This document shows positions 10,611 through 20,640 of a DNA stretch of 64,000 nucleotides, piece by piece. The stretch comes from Pilasporangium apinafurcum (Eukaryota > Oomycota > Peronosporomycetes > Pythiales > Pythiaceae). The stretch covers positions 160,189-224,188 of the forward strand of contig BCKE01000009.1 of assembly GCA_001600495.1 (NCBI GenBank), written 5' to 3'. The position numbers and the translations under genes are program-made. How positions within the stretch are numbered: position 1 is the stretch's first letter; every line of letters begins with the position of its first letter. The notes beneath the pieces were generated by a model. The model saw only the letters and a program-made list of their open reading frames with translations, was not told the DNA's origin and ran no database searches.

Positions 10611-11324
10611 ATGGAGAAGTACTATTTCCTCTCGGTCCTCGTGCTGTTTCTAACCCTGAGCGGTGTCAATGCGTACGAACGTCTTGACAAGTACGACGCC
10701 GTTCTTCTCGTGGTGGACCATCAAGTGGGGCTCTTTCAACTGGCGAGAGACTTCCATCCAACCGAGTTCAAGCAGAATATCCTGGCGCATGCCGCTATCG
10801 GCAAAGCCTTCAATCTCCCTACCATTCTGACAACCAGCGCCGAGAATGGTCCAAACGGCCCACTGCCGGCAGAGATCCTTGAGATGCATCCCGACGCGCC
10901 GTATATCAAGCGGAACGGCGAAGTGGATGCTTGGGATAACGCGGAGTTCCGTAAAGCTGTTGAGGCCACTGGACGGAGACAAATCATCCTCGCAGGGATC
11001 ACTACGGATGTATGCACCGCCTTTTTGGCGCTTTCTCTCAAAGACGCTGGATATCAAGTATGGGCGAACACGGAAGCTTCTGGTACCTTCGACCAACGCA
11101 TTGCCGACGATGCCAACGACCGAATGCGCGCCGCTGGAGTGAATACGATGAGCATGTTCGCCATTGTCATGGATCTTATGAGGGATTGGAGAAACGTCCC
11201 AGGAAGTGCGGAGCTTCTGCCGTTTCTTGACGAGTATTTGCCTGTCTATGGCTTCCTTGCGCGCGGTCATCGCGCAGCCGTCCAAAATGGAACACTCCTT
11301 CCTGGCGAGAGTACCTTGCCGTGA
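10611..11324 (+). CDS. Secreted isochorismatase-family (YcaC-like) cysteine hydrolase
   Basis: The protein has 237 aa. The ATG at 10611 starts a clear signal peptide (MEKYYFLSVLVLFLTLSGVNA), so it should enter the secretory path; an upstream GTG in frame is not needed. The catalytic triad of the cysteine-hydrolase fold is present: Asp36 in VVDHQVGLF, Lys100 in YIKRNGEVDAW and Cys135 in GITTDVCTAF. The overall form is closest to YcaC-type hydrolases, whose substrate is unclear, rather than to true isochorismatases. It looks more GC-rich than its transposon-filled surroundings and has no intron, which would fit acquisition by horizontal transfer, but this is inference. Secreted isochorismatases of plant-pathogenic oomycetes and fungi are known to lower salicylate; whether this one does is open. 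Confidence 0.85.
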   Translation: MEKYYFLSVLVLFLTLSGVNAYERLDKYDAVLLVVDHQVGLFQLARDFHPTEFKQNILAHAAIGKAFNLPTILTTSAENGPNGPLPAEILEMHPDAPYIKRNGEVDAWDNAEFRKAVEATGRRQIILAGITTDVCTAFLALSLKDAGYQVWANTEASGTFDQRIADDANDRMRAAGVNTMSMFAIVMDLMRDWRNVPGSAELLPFLDEYLPVYGFLARGHRAAVQNGTLLPGESTLP

Positions 11325-12183
11325 GAAGACCGGAGGTCGGTCAATCGACAAAAGTCAGAATGATTAAGCCGTGACGCGCTTGCCTTACCATATGAGAGAT
11401 GTTCCTCCTTTCGCGTATGAGATGCGGCTAGTAATGACATCGTAAAAGTCAGATGACATTATCAAAAAAAGTAAAAAAAGTGACATTCTCGGTCCCATCA
11501 GTAATATTTTTTTGCAATTTGATAATTCTATATGACCAAAAGAATATCTCAAAGTAAGATTTTCACTGAAGATTTTGAGCAATTTGACGCATCAACATCT
11601 CCTCACCTTTATCAAATCCGCCTGATTGAATAAATTTATCAGCGTTAATGCCGCCGCTAGATGGTTTTGATTTGGTGTGTTTAGGGTTTAGTACATGTCC
11701 CGATTGCGTTCTGGATAGAATCACAAGAAAAGAAGACCATATTCAGATAGTCCTTGAAAAATTAGGATGTTGAAGAGAAAAAACGGAGGTGGTCACCAGT
11801 CTCGTTTGTAAGATAATTGCGAAAAACCCACTCAAAAACACAGAGGGTTAAATTAGGGAAAGGGGCTTTATACTAAAATTATACATACATAGAACAGACT
11901 TTGGCGAGTCCATTAGTTGCTTGATGACCACTATCTGATCACTGGTTGACGAGTTATGAGCGTTTAATCATTTTTTATTCCATACATAAATCAAGTCAAT
12001 ATCGAAATATAGATATCTGTAGGTAATGCCAGCCTTTCAGCGTATTTCAACACAGGGCCAAGTTCTAGTACAAAGTATATCTACCTACTATATCTACAAG
12101 TGTTCCACTGTATATTATTATAGGAAATGATCCTTAAATAAGCTACATATGTGAAATACATTGCTTTAAACTGCTATATGATA
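11325..12183. other. Intergenic region with possible coding relic
   Basis: No intact gene. On the minus strand near 11580-11690 a short frame (SSGGINADKFIQSGGFDKGE) reads like the tail of a decayed protein I cannot name. A copy of the GTGACATTCTC motif seen elsewhere in the accessory block lies at about 11480. Confidence 0.35.
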
Positions 12184-12404
12184 AAGTGTGCGCCATAAAT
12201 AACTGGACACGAAAAAAAACGTTATTTTCTGGAATAACGTTTTGAATTCTAAAACTTAGAGGCTGAAACTTGGTATATATATAATATAAAATGCTTGAAT
12301 ACTGGTGACAAACTTTGAAACACTAACTCACAATATTCACGGCACTAGAGCAATATATAAATTTAGAGAGTGCGCCATAAGTGTATGGACATTTTAAGAA
12401 TTGC
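12184..12404 (+). repeat. Left terminal inverted repeat of the Tc1-like element
   Basis: Outer direct repeat at about 12189-12211, inner direct repeat at about 12370-12400. It is cut by the assembly gap at 12405, so the true arm may be slightly longer. Confidence 0.85.
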
Positions 12405-13349
12405 NNNNNNNNNNNNNNNNNNNNNNNNNNNNNNNNNNNNNNNNNNNNNNNNNNNNNNNNNNNNNNNNNNNNNNNNNNNNNNNNNNNNNNNNNNNNNNNN
12501 NNNNNNNNNNNNNNNNNNNNNNNNNNNNNNNNNNNNNNNNNNNNNNNNNNNNNNNNNNNNNNNNNNNNNNNNNNNNNNNNNNNNNNNNNNNNNNNNNNNN
12601 NNNNNNNNNNNNNNNNNNNNNNNNNNNNNNNNNNNNNNNNNNNNNNNNNNNNNNNNNNNNNNNNNNNNNNNNNNNNNNNNNNNNNNNNNNNNNNNNNNNN
12701 NNNNNNNNNNNNNNNNNNNNNNNNNNNNNNNNNNNNNNNNNNNNNNNNNNNNNNNNNNNNNNNNNNNNNNNNNNNNNNNNNNNNNNNNNNNNNNNNNNNN
12801 NNNNNNNNNNNNNNNNNNNNNNNNNNNNNNNNNNNNNNNNNNNNNNNNNNNNNNNNNNNNNNNNNNNNNNNNNNNNNNNNNNNNNNNNNNNNNNNNNNNN
12901 NNNNNNNNNNNNNNNNNNNNNNNNNNNNNNNNNNNNNNNNNNNNNNNNNNNNNNNNNNNNNNNNNNNNNNNNNNNNNNNNNNNNNNNNNNNNNNNNNNNN
13001 NNNNNNNNNNNNNNNNNNNNNNNNNNNNNNNNNNNNNNNNNNNNNNNNNNNNNNNNNNNNNNNNNNNNNNNNNNNNNNNNNNNNNNNNNNNNNNNNNNNN
13101 NNNNNNNNNNNNNNNNNNNNNNNNNNNNNNNNNNNNNNNNNNNNNNNNNNNNNNNNNNNNNNNNNNNNNNNNNNNNNNNNNNNNNNNNNNNNNNNNNNNN
13201 NNNNNNNNNNNNNNNNNNNNNNNNNNNNNNNNNNNNNNNNNNNNNNNNNNNNNNNNNNNNNNNNNNNNNNNNNNNNNNNNNNNNNNNNNNNNNNNNNNNN
13301 NNNNNNNNNNNNNNNNNNNNNNNNNNNNNNNNNNNNNNNNNNNNNNNNN
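12405..13349. other. Assembly gap (945 N)
   Basis: The gap covers nearly all of the transposase gene. Long open frames across the Ns are artefacts. Confidence 0.99.
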
Positions 13350-13480
13350 CAGAGCTCAAGGATGCAATTTCAGAGGCATGGAATGATATCTCAGATCATC
13401 TCCTAGTCAACCTGGTTAACTCGATGCCTGAGAGATGTGTAGCAGCTATAAGGTCTGATGGAAGGAAGATAGACTATTAA
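13350..13480 (+). CDS. Tc1-like transposase, C-terminal end only
   Basis: The 42 codons after the gap read ELKDAISEAWNDISDHLLVN, then LVNSMPERCVAAIRSDGRK, and stop at 13480. The pattern LV.SMP.RC.A.I...G is the usual C terminus of Tc1 transposases (DDE/D cut-and-paste enzymes). The rest is in the gap. From the inner end of the left arm to the stop there are about 1,076 bases, enough for a typical transposase of about 340 aa. Confidence 0.85.
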
Positions 13481-13536
13481 CTAGCTAGTTCATCCGCTTT
13501 TCTCCGCCATTTCGCTAATAAAATGCTTCCCCAAGC

Positions 13537-13757
13537 GCAATTCTTAAAATGTCCATACACTTATGGCGCACTCTCTAAATTTATATATTGCTCTAGTGCC
13601 GTGAATATTGTGAGTTAGTGTTTCAAAGTTTGTCACCAGTATTCAAGCATTTTATATTATATATATACCAAGTTTCAGCCTCTAAATTTTAGAATTCAAA
13701 ACGTTATTCCAGAAAATAACGTTTTTTTTCGTGTCCAGTTATTTATGGCGCGCACTG
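13537..13757 (-). repeat. Right terminal inverted repeat of the Tc1-like element
   Basis: Inverted copy of 12184-12404. The outer end reads GGCGCGCACTG before the TA flank, against AAGTGTGCGCC on the left, so the two outermost ends differ by a few bases while the interior is almost the same. Confidence 0.85.
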
Positions 13758-13762
13758 TAGAT

Positions 13763-14062
13763 ATGTCGTATAATACCAGTAATATGATTGATAAGCTTGA
13801 AACTACTAAAGACGAGTTAACTAGTGTTGATATCAAATCACTTCGATTAGATGGAAAGCTTATCATTGCCAATGAGACATATAACCCTCTTATTGGTATG
13901 AGCAATGGTTCGAAGAATGCAACAGCTTTGTATGATATGTTACCACCAAGGGCATTGAGAATGTCATCTTTCTGCCAGGACGTAAACTCTACAGTGACAT
14001 TCTCGTTGCCCTTTGTAATAATCAGCTCCGAAATATGTTTAATGGTGTCACTAATAATTTAG
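13763..14062 (+). other. Unrecognised coding fragment next to the transposon
   Basis: An open frame runs through MSYNTSNMIDKLETTKDEL and SLRLDGKLIIANETYNPLIG. The formal ATG at 13745 lies inside the transposon arm, so the true start is missing or later. A second frame near 13940-14060 (YSDILVALCNNQLRNMF) also looks coding-like. I cannot assign a family. It may be part of the decayed foreign DNA of this block. Confidence 0.3.
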
Positions 14063-14173
14063 CACAGTAAAACCGAACTTTGCGGAGAGTGGAATATCTT
14101 TTTGGAATTATTCCAACGTGGGTTGGAAATATTATATTCCAAATAACCCAAACAGATCTTGCAAACCCTCATC

Positions 14174-16398
14174 GAATGCAACCAGGCATGCTTGCACAGG
14201 AGATCGCAATGAATATTGGCCAGGCCGCAGCGTTACCGCTGCGTCTGCGGCTACGCTTAGAGCATCTAAGTTGCGATGGCACTGATATCCCATAGCCAAC
14301 GCTGCAACAATCGTATACATGGGTGGAGATTCACGTGAAACATGATGACCCTGACCATGTGCAACAAATACGAGAAAGCATCGAGTTATTGAGCACCTTG
14401 GCAGCCTGCACAGGGTATAGACTGCACGAAAATACGTTGTTTTGAATGAGAATATGGATGGAAACGGTGTGCAAGAGACAGGTTTTTCGTAGGAAGATCG
14501 TGGAAGACAGAGATCAGTTGGTCGTGCCTACACAAAAAGATGAATTCCCACGGTTTCTCTTGATATCAGACCCTGGATGTACCAACATGTTGACGCGTTT
14601 TGTGGAAGCTCTCATGTTGATGGACAATGCTAAGTGAAGCAGAGAGTATGTCTCAGCAATGAACCGTTTGCGGCAGCATATATCCCTATCTCGTCGAAAA
14701 AGACATGTAATTCAATGTGCTATGGAGTGGCAGTTTTTCCCCTGTCATTATTTTTTCAGCGCTCCGATTCGTCCATTTGCGGTCAATAAGTGTTTTGTTG
14801 ATGCACTATCGACACCTGATTATAGCAAAGAATTATTTCCTATCCCTATCGCTGTTGTTACGATCTTCCTAGTTGTGAAAAACATGATAAAGATTGTCGA
14901 GCGCAAATATTTTGATACCATCATAGCGATCGTCAGAGATATGCCTCCTAATGCTAGGTTTCCAGTTCTCGAGTTACAACTAGGACGTCGGCCAACAAAA
15001 ATACTACCAACAATCCACCTACCATCATTTCGATTGCTGTTGTGGACAATGCTGGAGAAGGAACAAAATACCATTGGTCTTATGCCTTCCGACATTGATG
15101 GTGGGCGACAGAGGTCTCCAAAATTTATTGATTGCATCCACCGGGATGGAAATTATTTGTCCAGGTCGTTCTTTGGTGCATTCTGTAGTGCCTTACCGAG
15201 TTTCCAATTGCTAAAAGAGCTGAGATTATCATCCGATCAGTGGTCCCAAGGTCACTGGAAATGGCTGGCGTTGGCGCTGTTCCATCCAGCCTCAACGTCA
15301 AGTGTACGTTCTCTATACTTGCCAAACTGTTCATTAACAGCAGATGACACTCAAGCTATGCGAGAGGTTATTACTCGTCCGTGGCATTTAGCCACACGCT
15401 CGTTACTCTTGATGCCTGATGATTTGGATCTCGGGCAAACAGCAGCATTCATATCATTCACAAATTACTGCATTCCACCCGGCACAGTCATACAGGCGCG
15501 TGTGAAGAAGGGCATTGTCGTGACAGCAACAATAGGTCCCTTGCTTTCCAAATCGCTTGCAGTTTTAGCTGAGGATGAGACTTTTAATGTGTTGGATACC
15601 GTCTCATTATGGGTTTTGGAGTGGGTTTGCATTGCCCTGCCTGGATTTGGTTGTGGGTTCGTGCCTCGTCACGCTGTGATTCGAATGGATGAAGTGGTCG
15701 TACCTTCACGTCCACATGATTGCGTGAGGCCGCTCACTCTTAACTCCCCGAATATCGAGGCAGCGTTGGAGTTGCTTGACATGATCGGAGCTCCACTAAA
15801 CGCACTCACTATTACCTCCTGTCTTAGTGTCTCTAACGATCAGTTCGAGGAACTCTTTCGTTGTTGTCCAAATTTGAAGATGCTGAATCTTTCTATTTCA
15901 CATATGACGAACATCTCGGGATTACTGGATGCGTCCACGCACTCGGGTAAGAGCACGTTGTCGTCGTTAAAGATCAACGCAAAAGAAATGAGTGCAGACT
16001 GTGTATAGTATGCGGCTAGAACACTTTCCGATCCCTTTTTTGGACGTCGATCCAATGTCAGTGAATTGAGCTTCGGAGCTAGTTCTCTTACGGAAGATGA
16101 TTTGGAGCATCTCTTGGCAATGCTCGAGGTTAACCGTACGCTTTGACTTTTGGAAATCATGATACCAGACAATCTCATTGAAAAGTACCCGCCTCGCTTC
16201 GTTGTACATCGAGGAGATCATGTTCGGGGCTCCATGTCACCAAGAGAAAAGGTTGCCTTCCTCAGCGTCCTTAACAGGCTTTCATCTTTGAACACGTTGA
16301 TGTTACAATTCGATGAACCAGGCATGTTGGCGACCATTATCGAGTTTGCTGGGTATCGAACACGGAGAATTGCAATCACACCGGATTCTATTTTTTAA
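14174..16398 (+). pseudogene. Decayed copy of the oomycete-specific protein family at 16903-19218
   Basis: The reading frame follows the intact neighbour nearly from end to end but is interrupted. The N-terminal part (MLAQEIAMNIGQAAALP) stops early, and a later part (RESIELLSTLAACTGYRLHE) lies in another frame. A long open stretch at 14659-16008 matches the middle: SFRLLLWTMLEKEQ, WKWLALALFHPASTS, GCGFVPRHAVI. After a stop at about 16006 the C-terminal part continues (KVAFLSVLNRL ... IIEFAGYRTRR). Several stops and frame changes mean it is no longer able to give the full protein. It lies about 500 bases upstream of the intact copy, in the same direction, as expected for a tandem duplicate. 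Confidence 0.8.
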
Positions 16399-16902
16399 AA
16401 GTGATTTTGTGGACTTGTCGAAGCGTATGCGGTTGTACATTTCGCTCGACAGACTATCTGTAATCAGAGCAAATCATTTTCAAGTTTTGGCATGGAATCA
16501 TTAAATGGCTTCAACCAACCACAAACAGCGCCTTGGAAATATTGGGGAGCTCAGTTATAGAGAAAAATGGCTCGTCGCTAACACCGAGCTGTTTGCTCAG
16601 TGGCTAGATGCACCATACAGGCATGAGGTTGACAGGCATCATTATCAGTGATCCCAAGGACAATCGGCACAAGCGAGTCTCAGACAACCTCCATGCCAGT
16701 CTTACACAGAGGTTCTTGGTATCGAACCTGCTGTTGAAGAGACTTGATAAAGAGACTTTTTTCTTTGTAGAAACAATTGAAGTGACCTAATAAAGCGCCC
16801 CATCGAGAGTGATGGTCGTTCCTGTTTGTCTTCGATAGTAAAGTTCAACTCGCTAACGAAGAAAGAAAGAAGTCAACGACGAAGCAGAAGTGGAAGGAGA
16901 CG
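16399..16902. other. Spacer between the two family copies
   Basis: Only short frames, such as one from 16504 beginning MASTNHKQRLGNIGELSYRE, with no family I recognise. It should hold the promoter of the intact copy. Confidence 0.4.
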
Positions 16903-19218
16903 ATGGCACGCGATGTTCTCCCACTGGAGACCGCGCTGCGAATTGGGATGGCTGCGATGTCGTCACTTCATGTCAAATTACGGTACAAATCCAGTAGTAG
17001 GCCCGCTTCCCATGTAATGAGCATGCAATCGGTATTTTCCTGGATCGAAATCCATGTACACCCAACCGAGTTGCAGGATCGACGTGACCAGGTTATACGC
17101 TCTACACGTGAAAGCATTGAAATTTTAAGTGCACTGGCTTGTTGCTATGAGTACGGATTGCATGAAAACATTGGATTTTGGATGGCAGTGTGGAAGATTG
17201 GTTCTCTCGATTCACAACAGACGGCTGATGGACAACAGGATCCAATTTCGTCGATTGTGATGAACGCGAAACGAATCATTGCACCCGCAGATGACCATTG
17301 TTTCCCGCGGTTTCTGTTTAAGGCGTCGTGGGCGCCTGGCAATTTGCTGGCGTTCGTGAACGACCTCTTATGTGTGAATTCGGTGACCATCAGCAAAGAC
17401 TATCAAATGACGATGGAGCTGTTGCACCGTCACATGGATCCATCGCGTCATTATCGCACCATCAATTGTGGTGTGGAAGTGCGGTTCATGGCCTCTGAAG
17501 ACAGTCAATCTGCTCTACCTCTAAGCGTTGGGAAACTATTGGAATATGCAGATAAGCGCGTCATCAATGACAGTATGTGTATATCTTGCTGGATGTCGCC
17601 GATTTCAATCAGCTCGATCTTTGTGTCAGTCAAAAACGGATCTCGGACAGAAGTCAGTCGTGATTACTTTAATCGCACAGCAGAACTGCTCCATGCTTGC
17701 TCATTCAGGATTGAAAAACTGCGACTAGATTTTGTGGCGTTGTCTCATGCGAAATATCCGCCGATGAGTTTCTTGGTCGGGTATCGACGACCACCCACAG
17801 TGCACATAAAATCCTTCAGATTAATGCTATGGACATTGTTAGAAAACGAAAAACAAGCGATTGGTCGAGCGACTACAGATGCTGCTGCTTCTTCCAATAA
17901 TGACCAACGATGTAGTCCAGTTGTTATGGAGCGCCTGGAATTGGAAGCAGATTCGGCATTGATGGCTTGCTTTGGGGCATTATGTTGCATCTTACCCAGT
18001 TTTACTGGGCTTCGCGAGCTGAAAATTATTACAAGACGATGGTCATTCATACCCTGGAATTGGTTAGCATTGGCATTGTTCCATCCGGAATCAACATCTA
18101 CTCTCCAAAGCTTGCAAATGCCACTCGTCGCACTAACGATGAGAGACATTGACGCAATTCGGGAGATACTCCATACTCCATGGCGATCCGCAATGCGTTT
18201 GCTGCTATCTCAATTGCAGGAATTCAGTGTTAATGATGAATCGATCTACAAAAGCTTTAACCCAGACACGGCATTGCGCGCTATCGTGAGAAAAGGCACT
18301 GCCATTGCAGCCACGCCTGGATTTTCTTTACTTACCAAGCCATTTTTGATCTTAGATCATGATCAAACGTTCATAGTACTGGATATCGTACCTGGGTGGC
18401 TCTCTGATTGGATTTGCATATTTATTCCAGCATTTGGCTGCGGTTTCGTACCACGGCATGCTGCCATTACGCTCTACGAAACTCAGGTGACTCCGCGTAT
18501 TCACAGCAGCATTACATCCCTCAACATGCACTTTGACGAAATCCCCACAGCCATTGCGCTTCTAGAATTGGTTGGTGCATCTCTTGAATCGCTGGATGTG
18601 ACTTTCCATACAATCGTCTCGAATCACGATATTAAATGTATACTTCAACTGTGCCCAAAGCTGAGATTATTGAGATTTCGTGTCGCGCGCCTGGAGGCTT
18701 TTTCGTCACTCATTGATGCATTACCCCACAAAAAATGTGAGATCACTTCGTTGGAGATCAATGCCCTAGAGTTTTCATTCGGTTGTGTGGAGTACCTGGC
18801 GAGAAAACTCTCAGACCCATCGTTTTCTCTTAGCTCCAATCTTCGCGAGCTGAGTATTTGTGGAGGTGAATTCACAGAAAACGACTTAGAAAGCCTCCTT
18901 TCCATGTTGAGGGTGAATCGAACACTGAGTTTGTTTCACGTAAGCCTGCCAGAGGAATTAACGGAGACTTACTTGCCTCGCTTCAGTGCGCATCGTGCCG
19001 ATCCGGTCCTGGGTACCCTGCCGTTGCGAACGAAACTCGCGTTTCTCAGTATCATCAGTCATCGCTCATGCATCACCAACGATACGCCATGGCAGCGCAT
19101 GGAGAACGATGTTGTGCGGTCCATCTTTGAGTTTGCTGGCCACCAGCGACGACAGGTTACCATCACTCGATCAGATTGGAGGTCGTGGCTTTCAAGAGGC
19201 ATTGCGGGATTATTGTAA
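16903..19218 (+). CDS. Oomycete-specific leucine-rich-like protein, intact copy
   Basis: This single exon encodes 771 aa. I recognise the general form from large families of hypothetical proteins in Phytophthora-type genomes; no function is established. Marks of the family are WNWLALALFHPESTSTLQSL, GCGFVPRHAAITL, the leucine-patterned SLNMHFDEIPTAIALLELVG and CPKLRLLRFRVARLE, and near the end KLAFLSIIS followed by VVRSIFEFAGHQRRQVTI. The leucine spacing suggests irregular LRR-like repeats across about residues 370-690. There is no signal peptide or membrane segment. An upstream decayed copy and a further relic on the other strand downstream show that the family has duplicated and decayed here. 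Confidence 0.7.
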   Translation: MARDVLPLETALRIGMAAMSSLHVKLRYKSSSRPASHVMSMQSVFSWIEIHVHPTELQDRRDQVIRSTRESIEILSALACCYEYGLHENIGFWMAVWKIGSLDSQQTADGQQDPISSIVMNAKRIIAPADDHCFPRFLFKASWAPGNLLAFVNDLLCVNSVTISKDYQMTMELLHRHMDPSRHYRTINCGVEVRFMASEDSQSALPLSVGKLLEYADKRVINDSMCISCWMSPISISSIFVSVKNGSRTEVSRDYFNRTAELLHACSFRIEKLRLDFVALSHAKYPPMSFLVGYRRPPTVHIKSFRLMLWTLLENEKQAIGRATTDAAASSNNDQRCSPVVMERLELEADSALMACFGALCCILPSFTGLRELKIITRRWSFIPWNWLALALFHPESTSTLQSLQMPLVALTMRDIDAIREILHTPWRSAMRLLLSQLQEFSVNDESIYKSFNPDTALRAIVRKGTAIAATPGFSLLTKPFLILDHDQTFIVLDIVPGWLSDWICIFIPAFGCGFVPRHAAITLYETQVTPRIHSSITSLNMHFDEIPTAIALLELVGASLESLDVTFHTIVSNHDIKCILQLCPKLRLLRFRVARLEAFSSLIDALPHKKCEITSLEINALEFSFGCVEYLARKLSDPSFSLSSNLRELSICGGEFTENDLESLLSMLRVNRTLSLFHVSLPEELTETYLPRFSAHRADPVLGTLPLRTKLAFLSIISHRSCITNDTPWQRMENDVVRSIFEFAGHQRRQVTITRSDWRSWLSRGIAGLL

Positions 19219-19659
19219 AACTAGGATAAAAGAATTTGAAGGATCTTGTATCACGTACAATATTGCTTTTCACGATAAGTAATGAAAATTTTCCATGCAT
19301 TCTTGATCGTTAGTATTTCAGCTTTGAGCAATAATGTATAAACCACCATCAACCGAGCCTTTGACTTGGTATGCATCAATAGAGAGGAGAAAAACCTACA
19401 TGTCCTTGATCTCGTTTTTCCATGTTTTCAGAGTCCAAGTACCATGTCATGGACTGATGCCGACGAAAATCACGCAATCCTTTCATAGCTCACGCATTAT
19501 CATATGCGAAACAACGTTTGCTACCTTCCAATCAAATCCTTTGGCGATGTGTCGATCGAAGTTTGACGTCTTTGGAACCCGGCAAGCTCGAGTATGGTGC
19601 TTACCACTACTTGTTCGATATGTATTATCTTTGTAGTCGTTGACGGGTAATCTCTCATG
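19219..19659. other. Intergenic region, no gene seen
   Basis: No coding frame I can support. It separates the intact copy from the minus-strand relic. Confidence 0.4.
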
Positions 19660-20010
19660 ACACTGAGGAAGGAAAGTTTCTTCCATTATGATAGCCTTCA
19701 AAGGCACAACATTTCTCACAGCATAGAATGAGTCTTCCGTAGCTCCTATTATTGATTTGACGAGAAACCGAGGCGATTCATCGTCAGATGTTGGAATGAC
19801 AGTCTATTTGATCGCATTCCGAATCAGATCCGATCGATGCGCCATATTTCCAGCTAGAAGACGATACATTTACCCAATCCGTAGCCAGTGCAATATGCTA
19901 ATGCATCCAAAATCCCAACACACTCGGATGCTCCATACAACCAGCTCGGTGTTGGAATACACGTTCACCTCGATCCACGAATGTAAGGGCTATCGCGTAG
20001 GTTGCGCACT
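19660..20010 (-). pseudogene. Minus-strand relic of the same oomycete-specific family
   Basis: Read on the minus strand, three short blocks match the N-terminal third of the intact copy in order but not in one frame. SWIEVNVYSNTEL resembles SWIEIHVHPTELQ, ILDALAYCTGYGLG resembles ILSALACCYEYGLH, and IPTSDDESPRFLVKS resembles IAPADDHCFPRFLFKA. It is an inverted, truncated and frameshifted copy. The remainder of the gene is not seen. Confidence 0.6.
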
Positions 20011-20640
20011 GTCATTGTCACTGTCTTCACTAACACGATGACCATGAGAATGTTCAAACCGCAAGTTTATGTAGATACATACCACCAGCCCAATGTGCAA
20101 TGTAGACAAGAGGTAAGCAAATCATTCCGCATTGCAGAATCAGATGGCTAAATCCGTTAGATAACAGATCAAAACGTTTTCTAACTGCTCCCGGAGAGTG
20201 ATGGTTCAGCTTCAACTTCTGAATTACTGTTAGACCAACCAAAACAAAAAAAAATGCACAGCCGTCGTAGCAGGTTGAGTGAAATTGACTAAAGACAAGT
20301 CTACAACGGCACTGCACGTACACTCAGTTGGTCACTCAACTGCTTAATTCTTTCCTCTCAACTCATCCAGCTATACATCACATTCAGAGGTTGTGCTCTT
20401 GTCATCCACAGCAAAATCCTCCAAGTATTTCGGATTAAGCAAAACAATGCATAGTTGGCCATCTAGGATATTACTCGACTTAGTAGCGCATTCCTTTTAC
20501 CATTTGGTGATGGATCACCAAGAAAGTCAGGAAATTTGTCAAACTACATCAATAGAACAGACACGTTCATATTCTAACGTACATTATAACAGTTATAAAA
20601 ATGAAAACGAACGGATGTTAACAATTTGCTTAAAACGACC
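20011..20640. other. Intergenic region upstream of GTF3C5
   Basis: A minus-strand frame at 20054-20323 has two hydrophobic stretches (FFFVLVGLTVIQ, LILQCGMICLPLVYIAHWAG) but no family I know. It could be the start of an older gene or chance. The last 200 bases are the promoter region of GTF3C5. Confidence 0.4.

Larger units (their letters stand above)
12184..13757 (+). mobile_element. Tc1-like DNA transposon with IR/DR ends
   Basis: The element is flanked by TA (12182-12183 and 13758-13759). Its 221-bp terminal inverted repeats, 12184-12404 and 13537-13757, are nearly identical. Each holds two direct repeats about 180 bases apart: an outer GTGCGCCATAAATAACTGGA and an inner GTGCGCCATAAGTGTATGGA. 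This is the IR/DR plan known from Sleeping-Beauty-type Tc1 elements, where the direct repeats bind the transposase. The total of about 1.57 kb fits a full-length element, if the gap size is right. The 3' end of a Tc1 transposase lies just after the gap. Nearly identical arms point to recent movement. Confidence 0.85.

Noticed and set aside
10650-11351. Minus-strand frame of 233 codons opposite the isochorismatase-type gene
   Set aside because: The plus strand has a signal peptide and a full catalytic triad; the minus-strand frame is a shadow.
12370-13480. Long open frames across the N run on both strands
   Set aside because: They are made of unknown bases. Only the 131 bases after the gap are real coding sequence.
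13745-14062. A gene starting at the ATG at 13745
   Set aside because: That ATG lies inside the right arm of the Tc1-like element, so it cannot be the native start. Only the part outside the arm is kept, as an unassigned fragment.
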